Source of the DNA: an uncultured Lachnospiraceae bacterium
Lineage (GTDB): Bacteria; Bacillota; Clostridia; Lachnospirales; Lachnospiraceae
DNA length: 5,665 nt
Assembly: GCA_905193085.1 (NCBI GenBank)
Contig: CAJJNI010000164.1
Coordinates: 1 to 5,665, forward strand
Direction: 5' to 3'
Part shown: piece by piece, positions 1 through 5,665 of the stretch
Numbering within the stretch: position 1 is the stretch's first letter
Layout of the letters: each line of letters opens with the position of its first letter
Position numbers and translations under genes: made by a program
Notes under the pieces: model-generated
What the model was told of the DNA's origin: nothing
The model's input: only the letters and a program-made list of their open reading frames with translations
The model's database searches: none

Positions 1-186
1 AATTATCTATAAATGAGCAAATTTAAAATATTGCACAATTTTGTCTGTGCCATAAAGATATATTATATTTTATTTCTTGAAAATGTGTTTCGTTTGCAGA
101 TAAAACAAGATTATTTTGTGTATTTTTCTGTGTTTGTTCATTTATAGTTATTTATATTATTTAATGTATAAGTCGGCATTTTCTGA
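1..186. other. AT-rich non-coding region downstream of the operon
   Basis: No credible coding frame is seen. The stretch has an imperfect long-range inverted repeat (7-21 with 133-147). It also has a weak 5-bp hairpin (GCACA at 33-37, TGTGC at 46-50) which, read on the minus strand, is followed by AATATTTTAAATTT. That hairpin could act as a poor intrinsic terminator for the operon, but the stem is short and the U-tract interrupted. No strong GC-rich stem plus T-run is present near the last stop codon, so where transcription ends cannot be decided here. Confidence 0.5.
7..147. repeat. Imperfect inverted repeat, 15-bp arms (14/15 match) flanking 111 bp
   Basis: CTATAAATGAGCAAA at 7-21 is the reverse complement of TTTGTTCATTTATAG at 133-147 except for one base. 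Extending outward to 1-21 against 133-153 gives 18 of 21 matches. Read as plus-strand RNA the mismatch becomes a G-U pair. The arms are AT-rich, so chance cannot be excluded, and the left arm is at the window edge, where it may continue. Confidence 0.4.
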
Positions 187-2376
187 TTACTCTGTTAATT
201 TTGATAGCTGTAATTGTGCTGTAACCAGGTTGTAGTATATACCATGTTTGTCTACAAGTTCTTCATGTGTTCCGATTTCAGCAATAGAGTGATTGTCGAT
301 AACAACTATTCTGTCAGCATTTTTTAAAGTTGAAAGCCTGTGCGCAATAGCAAATGTTGTGCAGTCGCTTCTTAATCGCTCAATAGCCTTCTGGATAAGG
401 TATTCACTTTCTGTATCGAGGTTTGAAGTTGCCTCGTCTAGTATAAGAAGCTTTGGCTTTGTAAGAACAGCCCTTGCTATGGCAAGACGCTGGCGTTCAC
501 CACCTGAGAGTGTATATCCCATCTGACCTATATATGTTTCATATCCGTTTGGAGTACGACATATAAAATCATGTGCATTTGCTGTTTTTGCTGCGGCAAT
601 TACTTCTTCATAGGTTGCATCAGGTTTGGCGTATCTTATATTATCAATAATTGTTCCGGAAAATAAAAATGTTTCCTGCAATACAACACCAATCTGACTG
701 TGAAGATATTCGATATCAATATCTTTAATATCTATTCCGTCAATCGAAAGTGTACCTGAATTTACATCATATAAATGCATTATCAGGTTAATTATTGTAG
801 ATTTTCCAACGCCTGATGCTCCGACAAGTCCAATCATTTCGCCTTTTTTAACATCTAAATTTATATTTTTTAAAACCGGGTCATATGACTGATAACCAAA
901 GGTTACATTGTCAAATTTAATATTACCTTCAATATCGTGTTTAATGGCTTTATCTGCATTTTTGATAGAAGGCTCTTCTTCCCATATATCAAAAATCCGC
1001 TCAAGGCTGTTAAACATTTCAGCAAGATTTCGCGGAAGATTCAGAAGCCTGTCAAGTGGTCCGTAAAGAATGGCAGCATATGCGATAAACTGCGTTAATG
1101 TACCTGCTGACATTCCACCGACAAGAACATTTTTTCCTCCAAGATAAGTGATTGCATATGTTCCGAGTCCAAGAGTAAATGTAAGAATCGGGGTAAAGTA
1201 TGCAAAAAATATTGAATTACTTATCTGGATTTTTGCATAATCATCGGACAATCCCTGAAAGCGTGCGGCTTCTTTTGTTTCTTTTCCGTATGTTTTAACT
1301 ACCTGCATGCCGGAAAGTACATCCTGTAAAGAACTGTTTAATTTATCCATGCTCTTATTTGATTTCCGGAACCGCTTACCCATCTGTTTTCTCTGTGATA
1401 TTGATAAAACAACTGTAAGAGGAAGAAAGATGAGTGAAATAAGCGTAAGTTTCCAGTTCAGGATAAACATATATATAAACGCAAATATCATGGTGATAAC
1501 AGTCGAAATCATGTCTCCGAAGGTATTTTCCATAAAGCGTCGTATCTGTACGGAATCACTTGAAATTCTCCGCATCAAATCACCGGGTTTTCTGCTTTGT
1601 ATGTATGACAGTGATAATGTCTGTAATTTATAGTATGTTTTTTTTCTCAAATCCATACTTATTTTTACACCAAGATAAGTGCAGTACCAGTTTTTGAAAA
1701 TGGTTATAATTATTGTCATGACAGTTATTATAAGCATTGTTATAACGAAGGTTACAACATCTTTCATTGTTCCGTTCTGACTAAAAAGTGCATTATCTAT
1801 AAATTCCTGCTGGATTTTAGGTGCAACAAGAGTGAAAGCAGATGATGCCAGCATAAGAATTGACAGAAGCAGAAAACCTTTTATATAAGGTGCGCACAGT
1901 ATTTTAAATTTGTTAAATGTAATACCTCTTCCGTCGCAATGAGGACATGATTTTGTTCCTGGAAGAGGACGGTGGCATTTAGAACATATTTTGTCTGTTT
2001 CAGTGCTGTTTACAGGGGAATCTAAGCCTTTAATAAGGCGGTTAATTCCTTCAGCAACATATGAAATGCGGACAACATGCCGCAGAGTAAACCGTGCTGC
2101 CAGAATCTGTGTGCCATCTTTAAAAACTAACTTTAAAATTCCATTGTTTGGGTAGTTATCAGATAAAGCCATTTCAAGATTTTCAAGTGATATACTGTCC
2201 AGTATTTTGTCGTCTCCTGAAATTATGATGCGTTTATCTGTTACAATTATATAGTTGTTATTTACAAAATTCAGGTCTTCGTTTAAATCATAAGGAACTG
2301 CATATTTTATAGTCTCTTCTGTATCCAAAGAGAGTGAATTAACCAGTTCGTCCTTAAGAGTAAATAATAAATTCAT
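187..2376 (-). CDS. ABC exporter half-transporter with N-terminal PH-like domain and zinc ribbon, 729 aa
   Basis: Type IV ABC half-transporter about 140-150 residues longer than the usual 580-600. Residues ~15-118 look like a bacterial PH-like beta domain: alternating strands with YIIVTDKRIIISGDDKILDSISLENLE, GILKLVFKDGTQI, then a closing helix INRLIKG. Next comes a zinc ribbon with Cys131, Cys134, Cys144 and Cys147 (CSKC-x9-CPHC). The membrane domain follows, with helices at about 163-187, 206-227, 283-305, 308-328, 393-413 and 421-445. The ATPase domain is fully canonical: A-loop Tyr495, Walker A GASGVGKST (519-527), Q-loop Gln567, signature LSGGERQ (623-629), Walker B LLILDEA with Glu648, D-loop Asp654 and switch His679. 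The extension should lie on the cytoplasmic side, ahead of helix 1. It is the last gene of the visible operon, ending in TAA at 189-187. Pairing with the 592-aa ABC protein is inferred from operon order. The ATPase and exporter assignment is certain; PH-like fold is by sequence feel; substrate unknown. Confidence 0.94.
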   Translation of the reverse strand: MNLLFTLKDELVNSLSLDTEETIKYAVPYDLNEDLNFVNNNYIIVTDKRIIISGDDKILDSISLENLEMALSDNYPNNGILKLVFKDGTQILAARFTLRHVVRISYVAEGINRLIKGLDSPVNSTETDKICSKCHRPLPGTKSCPHCDGRGITFNKFKILCAPYIKGFLLLSILMLASSAFTLVAPKIQQEFIDNALFSQNGTMKDVVTFVITMLIITVMTIIITIFKNWYCTYLGVKISMDLRKKTYYKLQTLSLSYIQSRKPGDLMRRISSDSVQIRRFMENTFGDMISTVITMIFAFIYMFILNWKLTLISLIFLPLTVVLSISQRKQMGKRFRKSNKSMDKLNSSLQDVLSGMQVVKTYGKETKEAARFQGLSDDYAKIQISNSIFFAYFTPILTFTLGLGTYAITYLGGKNVLVGGMSAGTLTQFIAYAAILYGPLDRLLNLPRNLAEMFNSLERIFDIWEEEPSIKNADKAIKHDIEGNIKFDNVTFGYQSYDPVLKNINLDVKKGEMIGLVGASGVGKSTIINLIMHLYDVNSGTLSIDGIDIKDIDIEYLHSQIGVVLQETFLFSGTIIDNIRYAKPDATYEEVIAAAKTANAHDFICRTPNGYETYIGQMGYTLSGGERQRLAIARAVLTKPKLLILDEATSNLDTESEYLIQKAIERLRSDCTTFAIAHRLSTLKNADRIVVIDNHSIAEIGTHEELVDKHGIYYNLVTAQLQLSKLTE

Positions 2377-2381
2377 GAATA

Positions 2382-2387
2382 ACCTCC
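2382..2387 (-). promoter_or_regulatory. Shine-Dalgarno for the second ABC gene
   Basis: GGAGGT lies five bases before the ATG at 2376, in the 16-base gap after the TAA stop (2395-2393) of the DUF1854 gene. It confirms that the long N-terminal extension of the second transporter is translated, rather than the protein starting at a later Met near the membrane domain. Confidence 0.8.
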
Positions 2388-2392
2388 GTGGA

Positions 2393-3082
2393 TTACATAT
2401 ATAAATCCAGTTTTTTCAATTCTTTGGCTGTCAGTTTGGAAGTATCTGGAATTTCATATCTGTTTCCTTCCAAATCTGTGATTAAAATTCGTGTTTCGCT
2501 AAGGTATGAAAAATGACTGCCGTTAGACTGCAGTGAAAACTGCAGTTCCCCATGGTTGGTATCAACTTTAAAATGTACATATCCGGCAGATTCTTTTATG
2601 CTTATGATTTTCTGTATTATTGGCATGTAATACCGTAATGAGAGCTGTTTTGAAATAATTTTTACGGTTCCTTCGTCAAAATCAGCATTTAAATCAGAAA
2701 TTATGCCTATTTCTTTTTTCTTACCGGTTGATTCTCTTACAGATAAAAGCATGTCGGGTTCTGTAAATGGAAATGTTCTTATAATGCTGACATTTTTATA
2801 AGTAATACCGTTTAGGGAAAGATTGATGAAATCACCGTTATCTGTGCTGAAATTACAATTGTCTTTTGTAAGATAAGTGACATTAAGCATTTCTTCACAT
2901 TCTTTTTCCATTTGAGCCATGTCAAAATTCTCTTCATAAAAATCATCAGCTTTTTCCATTGGCATTTTGCCACCGGGTGGCATTTTACCAAAAGGTCCGC
3001 CCGGACCCTTTCCGCCCGGCGGCATTGGTGGACGGCCTCCCATCATAGGTGGTGGTCCTCCCATAGGTCCTCCCATAGCCAT
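2393..3082 (-). CDS. DUF1854-family protein with Gly/Pro/Met-rich N-terminal tail, 229 aa
   Basis: Residues ~66-229 match my knowledge of the DUF1854 family (Pfam PF08909): RTFPFTEPD at 102-110, a LSLRYYMPII block at 147-156, FKVDTNHGELQFSL at 171-184, and a closing ITDLEGNRYEIPD at 201-213. The family's biochemical function is unknown. In beta-proteobacteria, members sit beside cyanophycin synthetase and ABC transporter genes, and NCBI names them 'cyanophycin metabolism-associated'. Here the gene is sandwiched between two ABC half-transporter genes with gaps of 11 and 16 bases, so a role as accessory or regulatory subunit of the exporter is the simplest inference. Residues 1-42 form a low-complexity tail of Gly, Pro, Met and Lys (MGGP and PPGGK units), followed by an acidic stretch (about 46-65). 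No signal peptide or membrane helix is visible, so it is probably cytoplasmic. The start is supported by TAGGAGGT, although internal ATGs in the tail could also be used. Family assignment is confident, function is not. Confidence 0.88.
   Translation of the reverse strand: MAMGGPMGGPPPMMGGRPPMPPGGKGPGGPFGKMPPGGKMPMEKADDFYEENFDMAQMEKECEEMLNVTYLTKDNCNFSTDNGDFINLSLNGITYKNVSIIRTFPFTEPDMLLSVRESTGKKKEIGIISDLNADFDEGTVKIISKQLSLRYYMPIIQKIISIKESAGYVHFKVDTNHGELQFSLQSNGSHFSYLSETRILITDLEGNRYEIPDTSKLTAKELKKLDLYM
2957..3082 (-). repeat. Low-complexity Gly/Pro/Met-coding segment with tandem ATGGGAGG units
   Basis: The first 42 codons of the DUF1854 gene are compositionally unlike the rest of the window: GC-rich on an AT-rich background and built of Gly, Pro and Met codons. 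The unit ATGGGAGGACC occurs at 3076-3066 and 3064-3054 in exact form. A shortened copy, ATGGGAGGCC, is at 3043-3034. Each unit contains GGAGG, which resembles an internal ribosome binding site in front of Met7 and Met13/14. Confidence 0.7.
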
Positions 3083-3088
3083 ATAAAT

Positions 3089-3096
3089 ACCTCCTA
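3089..3096 (-). promoter_or_regulatory. Shine-Dalgarno for the DUF1854 gene, overlapping the upstream stop codon
   Basis: TAGGAGGT, a near-perfect complement to the 16S 3' end, lies six bases before the ATG at 3082. Its first three bases are the TAG stop of the upstream ABC gene (3096-3094), so termination and re-initiation occur at the same place. This supports the chosen start and tight co-expression. Confidence 0.85.
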
Positions 3097-4872
3097 TTCT
3101 ATGCCTTTCATGGCGAGTGCTTTAGTTTGAAGTTCTACAAGTTTAAAATATGTACCGTGCCTGTTTACGAGTTCAGGGTGTGTACCATGTTCAATAATTG
3201 TACCATTATCTATTACAATAAGTTTGTCTGCATTTCTTAGAGTAGACAGGCGGTGTGCGATAGACAGGGTTGTTCTTCCTTTTATAAGGTAGTTTAATGA
3301 TTTTTGGATTGCTTTTTCAGTCTCTGTATCAACAGAAGCAGTAGCTTCATCAAGAATTAAAATGCGTGGATTAGCTAATATTGCTCTTGCGATTGAGAGA
3401 CGCTGGCGTTCTCCGCCTGATAGAGTTTTTCCTGACGAGCCTATAACCGTGTCATATCCGTCAGGAAATTTGCAGATAAAATCATGTGCGCTTGCCAGTC
3501 TTGCAGCTCTTATAATTTCGGCTTTTGTTGCGTCAGGTTTTGCATATGCAATATTTTCTGCAACCGTTCCCATGAAAATGTAAGTTTCCTGCGAAACCAT
3601 GGCTATGTTTTTGCGTAAATCATTGAATGCCATATCTTTAATATTTATTCCATCGATAAGAATTTCGCCTTCCTGCGGGTCGTAAAGTCGTGTAATAAGA
3701 CTGACTAAAGTCGATTTACCTGCACCGGAACGTCCGACTATACCAAGCATTTTGCCTCCATCTATCTGCAGGCTCATATTGTGGATAACAGGATTATCAG
3801 GGGTGTAACCAAATGTAACATTCCTTAATTCAATAGAACCGTTTTTCATTTTAAAATCAACAGGATTTTCTTTCTCACATACATCAGGTTCTGTATCAAT
3901 AATTTCAAACATTCTGTCTGCACTGTTTTTACTGTCAGTCCATGAGCGGAATGCTCTTGATATGAAGTTGAGTGGTTCTTTAAGCTGGGTTACATAATTT
4001 GCAAAAGTAATTAAAATACCCATTTTGATGTCGGAAGAGTACAAAACAAGATAAGCACCTGTTCCCCATACTGCAAGATTAGCAACATCTTCTACAAATG
4101 TATAAATAGAATTGAAACGATTATCAAAATCTACAATGTACATTTCAGAATCACCGACAGATTTATTGTATTTGTCGAAACGCTCAATTTCTTTATTTTC
4201 CTGTCCAAATGCTTTGACAACTCTTGCTCCTGTAATATTGTCATTAATCTGTGCATTAAGATTTCTTTCAGCTCTGTGTCTCTTGCCAAATAAATGAAAT
4301 AGTCCGGGCATAAGCTTAATGCTCATAAATGTAAGCACCGGAAGCAGACAAAGTGCTGCAACTGATAATTTTACATTCATGGAAAACATTATTATACATG
4401 TAGAAATTATAGTAAATGTATTAGTTACAAAATATGGGAGAATTGATGTGAAAAAATCTGTAACCCGGTTTGCATCAGACAAAACTCTTGTCATAAGTGA
4501 ACCGGTCTGGTTATTGTTAAAAAAACTGATTGAAAGATGTCCCATAGATTCAAAAATGACTGATTTCATTGAAGAAACTACTTTTGGAACGATAGAAGCG
4601 GCAATTATTCCCTGTAAAATGGAAATCAGCTGGGAAATAAGTTTTGTCACAACCATTGTTATAACTACAAACCCAAGTCCTGTAACGAAAGCATCAGGTG
4701 ATAATCCGAGTTTGTTTAATATGGCACCGTCTTTTCCTAATATCTGGTCGTAAAGGACAGTACCGTTTAAATAAGGCCACACAAGATTAAGTGCTGCTGT
4801 GCCAAGATAGCACAGCAGCAGGAGAATAATTTGTGGTATAAATGCTTTAAAATATTTTGCAATACGAAGCAT
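3094..4872 (-). CDS. ABC exporter half-transporter (type IV, TMD-NBD fusion), 592 aa
   Basis: Complete ABC half-transporter in the cytoplasmic membrane, coupling ATP hydrolysis to export. The membrane domain has six predicted helices at about residues 11-35, 62-88, 140-162, 164-188, 255-280 and 282-303, with the usual exporter coupling-region motif ITGARVVKAFGQE at about 213-225. The ATPase domain has every canonical element: A-loop Tyr356, Walker A GRSGAGKST (380-388), Q-loop Gln428, signature LSGGERQ (484-490), Walker B ILILDEA with catalytic Glu509, D-loop Asp515 and switch His540. It should therefore be catalytically competent. Length is normal for the family. The start at 4872 is supported by GGAGGA at a six-base spacing. 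The gene follows the sialidase-like gene by one base and precedes the DUF1854 gene by 11 bases. The second ABC gene of the operon has a similar ATPase domain (shared YAKPDAT, AHDFIC and LSGGERQRL stretches), so the two probably pair as a heterodimer. Generic annotation would be multidrug or lipid exporter; the DUF1854 linkage argues for a dedicated but unknown substrate. Confidence 0.95.
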   Translation of the reverse strand: MLRIAKYFKAFIPQIILLLLCYLGTAALNLVWPYLNGTVLYDQILGKDGAILNKLGLSPDAFVTGLGFVVITMVVTKLISQLISILQGIIAASIVPKVVSSMKSVIFESMGHLSISFFNNNQTGSLMTRVLSDANRVTDFFTSILPYFVTNTFTIISTCIIMFSMNVKLSVAALCLLPVLTFMSIKLMPGLFHLFGKRHRAERNLNAQINDNITGARVVKAFGQENKEIERFDKYNKSVGDSEMYIVDFDNRFNSIYTFVEDVANLAVWGTGAYLVLYSSDIKMGILITFANYVTQLKEPLNFISRAFRSWTDSKNSADRMFEIIDTEPDVCEKENPVDFKMKNGSIELRNVTFGYTPDNPVIHNMSLQIDGGKMLGIVGRSGAGKSTLVSLITRLYDPQEGEILIDGINIKDMAFNDLRKNIAMVSQETYIFMGTVAENIAYAKPDATKAEIIRAARLASAHDFICKFPDGYDTVIGSSGKTLSGGERQRLSIARAILANPRILILDEATASVDTETEKAIQKSLNYLIKGRTTLSIAHRLSTLRNADKLIVIDNGTIIEHGTHPELVNRHGTYFKLVELQTKALAMKGIE

Positions 4873-4873
4873 A

Positions 4874-5665
4874 TCAGTTCCTCCATTCCTCCACTAAGAG
4901 GTTGTTGATGTAGAAATTACTTTCAGGAATCTTAAAGTCAGCCTGTTCTAAGTTTCCTAAATCTCCCCATTTTCCACAATCTTCTACAGTGTTAAAAGGA
5001 AGAATATCTTTTGAAGCAAACAAAATTCGCTCAATTGTATATACAGATTCGCTGAATCTGAAATTTTTGCTTCTTTCCATAAGTCCTGATTTTAAAGTAA
5101 CAGTGAAAATATTTGTCAGGCAGTTTGCAGTAATTGTAATATCAAGCCATTCACCCGGCTGATAGCTGCCAAATGGTGAGTATCTGCCCCCGTTTTTGAC
5201 AACGATATCCCCATTGCTTTTAAAATACAGACGAACAGGAACTTTTCCATGACCTTCCTGAAGTTCTATTGTAAAGTTTGCTTTTTCGTCGTGTCCGTCA
5301 AGGTACACTCTTGTACTGACTTTTACCATTTCAGATTCTTTGAATATTTTCATTGCTCTTGCTCTGTCATAAGGATCAGAATCGTGAAGACATAAAACCT
5401 GGCTTCCACGCTCTGTTGGAGAAGCAGTTACTTCGACAGGACACCATAAAGGAGAGTATACATTGAAGCCCTCTACAAATGGTCCAACAGGCATATCTGA
5501 AAAATCAGTATTAACATAATCATCTGTAGTACCGTTAACCGGGACAGGAGTGTAACTTACCCATACATCTTCTTTATTTACAGTGTAAGCAAGCCACAAA
5601 GACTTATCATCAGGTTTTGGATTATTTTCACAAATACCTCTGATATACGGAGGACCGCGGCTTTT
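4874..5665 (-). CDS. Sialidase/BNR-like glycosidase-type protein, C-terminal part with jelly-roll domain (5' end outside window)
   Basis: The frame is open to the window edge, so this is the last 263 residues of a longer protein. A TTG at 5599-5597 could be read as a start, but the 22 codons before it continue the same conserved block, so it is internal. The first ~45 visible residues contain RGPPYIRG, then NPKP, then LWLAYTVNKEDVWVS and PVPV. From memory this resembles the closing strands of sialidase-like (BNR/Asp-box) beta-propeller proteins, which often end in 'lWltYSvNKEDIWvs..vPv'. From about local residue 50 to the end lies a beta-rich module (FSDMPVG, NVYSPLWCPVEV, DSDPYDRARAMKIF, then PGEWLDITI and FYINNLLVEEW) typical of LamG/concanavalin-like jelly rolls that bind or accompany carbohydrate enzymes. 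Catalytic residues and any signal peptide lie outside the window, so activity and location cannot be judged. The gene ends in TGA one base before the next ATG. The exact family is uncertain; membership in a sialidase-like superfamily is an inference from motif memory. Confidence 0.6.
   Translation of the reverse strand, partial: KSRGPPYIRGICENNPKPDDKSLWLAYTVNKEDVWVSYTPVPVNGTTDDYVNTDFSDMPVGPFVEGFNVYSPLWCPVEVTASPTERGSQVLCLHDSDPYDRARAMKIFKESEMVKVSTRVYLDGHDEKANFTIELQEGHGKVPVRLYFKSNGDIVVKNGGRYSPFGSYQPGEWLDITITANCLTNIFTVTLKSGLMERSKNFRFSESVYTIERILFASKDILPFNTVEDCGKWGDLGNLEQADFKIPESNFYINNLLVEEWRN
4879..4884 (-). promoter_or_regulatory. Shine-Dalgarno for the first ABC gene, inside the preceding CDS
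   Basis: GGAGGA lies six bases before the ATG at 4872 and sits within the last codons of the sialidase-like gene. A second GGAGGA is found at 4887-4892. With the TGA stop only one base from the ATG, this arrangement suggests translational coupling, with ribosomes finishing the upstream gene re-initiating on the transporter. It also fixes the start codon choice. Confidence 0.8.

Noticed and set aside
33..50. Intrinsic terminator for the operon
   Set aside because: The stem is only five base pairs, the loop eight bases and the T-run interrupted; kept only as a remark in the intergenic entry.
57..72. Promoter: TATAAT on the minus strand at 67-62
   Set aside because: The region is AT-rich and no reasonable -35 box is found 16-18 bases upstream, so a TATAAT by chance is expected.
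293..526. Plus-strand open frame of 77 codons
   Set aside because: It lies wholly antisense to the ATPase domain of the 729-aa transporter, has no ribosome binding site or recognisable domain, and its sequence is what the conserved ABC motifs give on the opposite strand. The same applies to plus-strand frames at 3362-3583 and 4112-4297.
1307..1633. Plus-strand open frame of 108 codons
   Set aside because: Antisense to the membrane domain of the second transporter; no family resemblance and no start context.
1912..2376. Separate gene fused by a sequencing error to the ABC transporter
   Set aside because: The frame is continuous, there is one good RBS before 2376 and none before the membrane domain, and the zinc ribbon leads smoothly into the first membrane helix.
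2912..3130. Plus-strand frame rich in His, Ser and Trp
   Set aside because: It is the reverse of the Gly/Pro/Met-rich tail of the DUF1854 gene; its odd composition is explained by that.
4319..4753. Plus-strand open frame of 144 codons
   Set aside because: The longest antisense frame, but it sits entirely over the membrane domain of the 592-aa transporter, with no RBS or domain signal.
187..4872. Calling this a cyanophycin-metabolism transporter
   Set aside because: The label comes from DUF1854 neighbourhoods in beta-proteobacteria; no cyanophycin synthetase, cyanophycinase or related gene is visible here, so it would be transferred by name only.
5597..5599. TTG as the start codon of the sialidase-like gene
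   Set aside because: The frame stays open to the window edge and the preceding residues (RGPPYIRG, NPKP) continue a conserved block, so the gene starts outside the window.

Overview
The window is an AT-rich stretch with strong AGGAGG-type ribosome binding sites and short intergenic gaps. This suggests a low-GC Firmicute, probably a Clostridia/Lachnospiraceae-type gut or rumen bacterium. The taxonomic guess rests on base composition, RBS style and protein flavour only. All supported genes lie on the minus strand and read from high to low coordinates.

Layout in order of transcription: (1) 5665-4874, the 3' part of a gene cut by the window edge. It encodes the end of a sialidase/BNR-like glycoside-hydrolase-type protein followed by a C-terminal jelly-roll (LamG/concanavalin-like) module. 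(2) 4872-3094, a complete 592-aa type IV ABC exporter half-transporter (six-helix membrane domain plus ATPase). (3) 3082-2393, a 229-aa DUF1854-family protein with an unusual Gly/Pro/Met-rich N-terminal tail. (4) 2376-187, a 729-aa second ABC exporter half-transporter. Its N-terminus carries an extra module of about 155 residues: a PH-like beta domain followed by a four-cysteine zinc ribbon. (5) 186-1, AT-rich non-coding DNA with an inverted repeat but no convincing terminator.

The four genes are separated by 1, 11 and 16 nt, and each downstream gene has its own near-perfect Shine-Dalgarno sequence, so they very probably form one operon. Genes 2-4 look like a functional unit: two different ABC half-transporters, most simply a heterodimeric exporter, with a small DUF1854 protein encoded between them. 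DUF1854 and ABC transporters of this kind are known as neighbours of cyanophycin synthetases in beta-proteobacteria, but no cyanophycin gene is visible here and the visible neighbour is glycan-related. The substrate is therefore unknown. The most interesting content is this ABC/DUF1854/PH-zinc-ribbon-ABC module, whose mechanism I do not know to have been described.
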